A stretch of DNA of 6,603 nucleotides. It comes from Bacillota bacterium (GTDB lineage Bacteria; Bacillota; Dehalobacteriia; UBA4068; UBA4997). The stretch lies in contig JAFQHB010000111.1 in NCBI GenBank assembly GCA_017398165.1, positions 1-6,603 on the forward strand, in the 5' to 3' direction. The position numbers were made by a program, and so were the translations under genes. This document shows positions 6,016 through 6,603 of the stretch, one piece after another. The first letter of the stretch is position 1. Each line of letters begins with the position of its first letter. The notes beneath the pieces were generated by a model. That model was not told where the DNA came from and did not search any database. It saw only the letters and a program-made list of their open reading frames with translations.

Positions 6016-6050
6016 TCTGTGCTGTATCCCTGCTGCACATACAGCGCAGA
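6016..6050. repeat. 12-bp inverted repeat in the spoIVB upstream region
   Basis: TCTGTGCTGTAT (6016-6027) and ATACAGCGCAGA (6039-6050) are complementary at 11 of 12 positions around an 11-nt loop. On the minus strand it precedes the A/T palindrome and the RBS, so it could be an operator or a leader hairpin of spoIVB. I could not identify a convincing sigma-F or sigma-G promoter nearby. Confidence 0.55.
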
Positions 6051-6182
6051 CAATACACAACGAGACCGTCCGGCAGCCGCGGCCTCGGTTTTTACGATAA
6101 CCACTTAGCAAAGCCTTTATCCCGGGGAAATCAAGCAAAGCTCTTGGTATTTTCCATAGCTGATATTTTCAGCTGCAGGCAT

Positions 6183-6216
6183 AAAAAAGCGCGCCGCCCC
6201 ATCAGGAGCAGCGCAC
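6183..6216 (-). terminator. Rho-independent terminator for recN
   Basis: On the minus strand GTGCGCTGCTCC pairs along all 12 positions with GGGGCGGCGCGC (three G-U pairs) around a TGAT loop (6189-6216), followed at once by T6 (6183-6188). It lies about 245 nt after the recN stop, so recN would have a long 3' untranslated region, and spoIVB would be transcribed separately. Confidence 0.9.
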
Positions 6217-6459
6217 ACATTTGGCATTTTTCGCCACGCAGTCAGGTATTTATCCCCTTTTTGCCCAGTGTCATTTTATATCCCGCACAATTTATTGCAG
6301 CACACGATTCGGATGCAGCCCGGATGCAGCAGGCAACAATTTATCCGACCCGGGCTGATAAATGATATCCCGTCTCGGCAGGCCAATATACCTGCCAGAG
6401 TGCCCATATTTTGCCAGTCTGATTTATAAATTTCATAATTTATGAATTTACGCAATACC
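6217..6459. other. Hairpin-rich 3' region of recN without a supported gene
   Basis: No gene with a ribosome binding site is seen. The stretch holds a 10-bp tandem repeat CGGATGCAGC (6310-6319 and 6321-6330), a 7-bp inverted repeat ATTTATC/GATAAAT (6339-6345, 6357-6363), a GGCAGG/CCTGCC hairpin (6377-6396) and a palindrome TTCATAA-T-TTATGAA (6432-6446) just past the recN stop. These may be structure in the recN 3' untranslated region or degenerate repeats. Confidence 0.45.
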
Positions 6460-6603
6460 TCAGCCGCGGCAGGCCAGACCGGCAGCGATCAATTCCTCTG
6501 CCTGGCGCATAGTGGTGTCCGTCAGCTTGTCCCCGGCCAGCATACGCCCGATCTCGGCCGTACGTTCAGCACCGTGCAGCTCGCTGACCTGCGTATAGGT
6601 GCG
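6460..6603 (-). CDS. recN: DNA repair protein RecN, C-terminal 47 codons
   Basis: The frame runs in from the window edge and stops at TGA (6460-6462). The visible residues include RTYTQVSELHGAERTAEIGR followed by MLAGDKLTDTTMRQAEELI, matching the conserved end of RecN, where a VxxL-ER-EIxRMLxG-xxT-TT-xHAxEL pattern closes the ATPase head. RecN is an SMC-like ATPase that acts early in double-strand break repair. The N-terminal Walker A and the coiled coils lie outside the window. A spoIVB gene directly downstream supports the call, since this gene pair is conserved in endospore formers. Confidence 0.9.
   Translation of the reverse strand, partial: RTYTQVSELHGAERTAEIGRMLAGDKLTDTTMRQAEELIAAGLACRG

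Noticed and set aside
5916..6104. A 62-codon minus-strand frame overlapping the spoIVB start
   Set aside because: It is out of frame with spoIVB, runs through the leader repeats and has no RBS.
6276..6407. A 43-codon cysteine-rich frame on the minus strand (7 Cys) between recN and spoIVB
   Set aside because: It has no Shine-Dalgarno before its ATG, and much of it comes from the GC-rich direct repeat and hairpins. A chance frame is more likely.

Overview
The window looks like a chromosomal segment from a spore-forming, Gram-positive anaerobe, most likely a gut-type clostridium. The reasons are an intact spoIVB sporulation protease beside the 3' end of recN, strong AGGAGG ribosome binding sites, and a large secreted protein that reaches an S-layer homology (SLH) domain. 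Every credible gene is on the minus strand, so the window reads right to left.

Right part (4800-6603): the last 47 codons of recN, a rho-independent terminator, a hairpin-rich gap, and spoIVB with a TTG start behind a near-perfect Shine-Dalgarno. The recN-spoIVB order is widely conserved in endospore formers, but spo0A, the usual next gene, is missing. In its place are a probable 3' hairpin and a 159-codon coiled-coil gene with its own extended -10 promoter, which ends at a bidirectional terminator.

Middle part (3012-3869): a complete tyrosine recombinase of 285 residues with all expected catalytic residues. Its stop codon overlaps one arm of a perfect 20-bp inverted repeat.

Left part (1-3013): the two inverted-repeat arms (2721-2740 and 2994-3013) enclose 253 bp. 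This segment holds a near-consensus promoter (TTGATA, 17-bp spacer, TGC-TAAAAT) and a long bidirectional terminator hairpin. Just beyond is a large secreted beta-helix protein of at least 873 codons whose SLH region is cut by the window edge. In the orientation given here the promoter points away from the surface-protein gene and into the recombinase gene as antisense, so the switch appears OFF. Inverting the segment would aim the promoter at the surface-protein gene, giving a leader of about 180 nt.

The main result is therefore a probable phase-variable promoter (inverton) with an adjacent recombinase controlling a surface-layer-attached protein. The parts are seen in the sequence; inversion itself is inferred.
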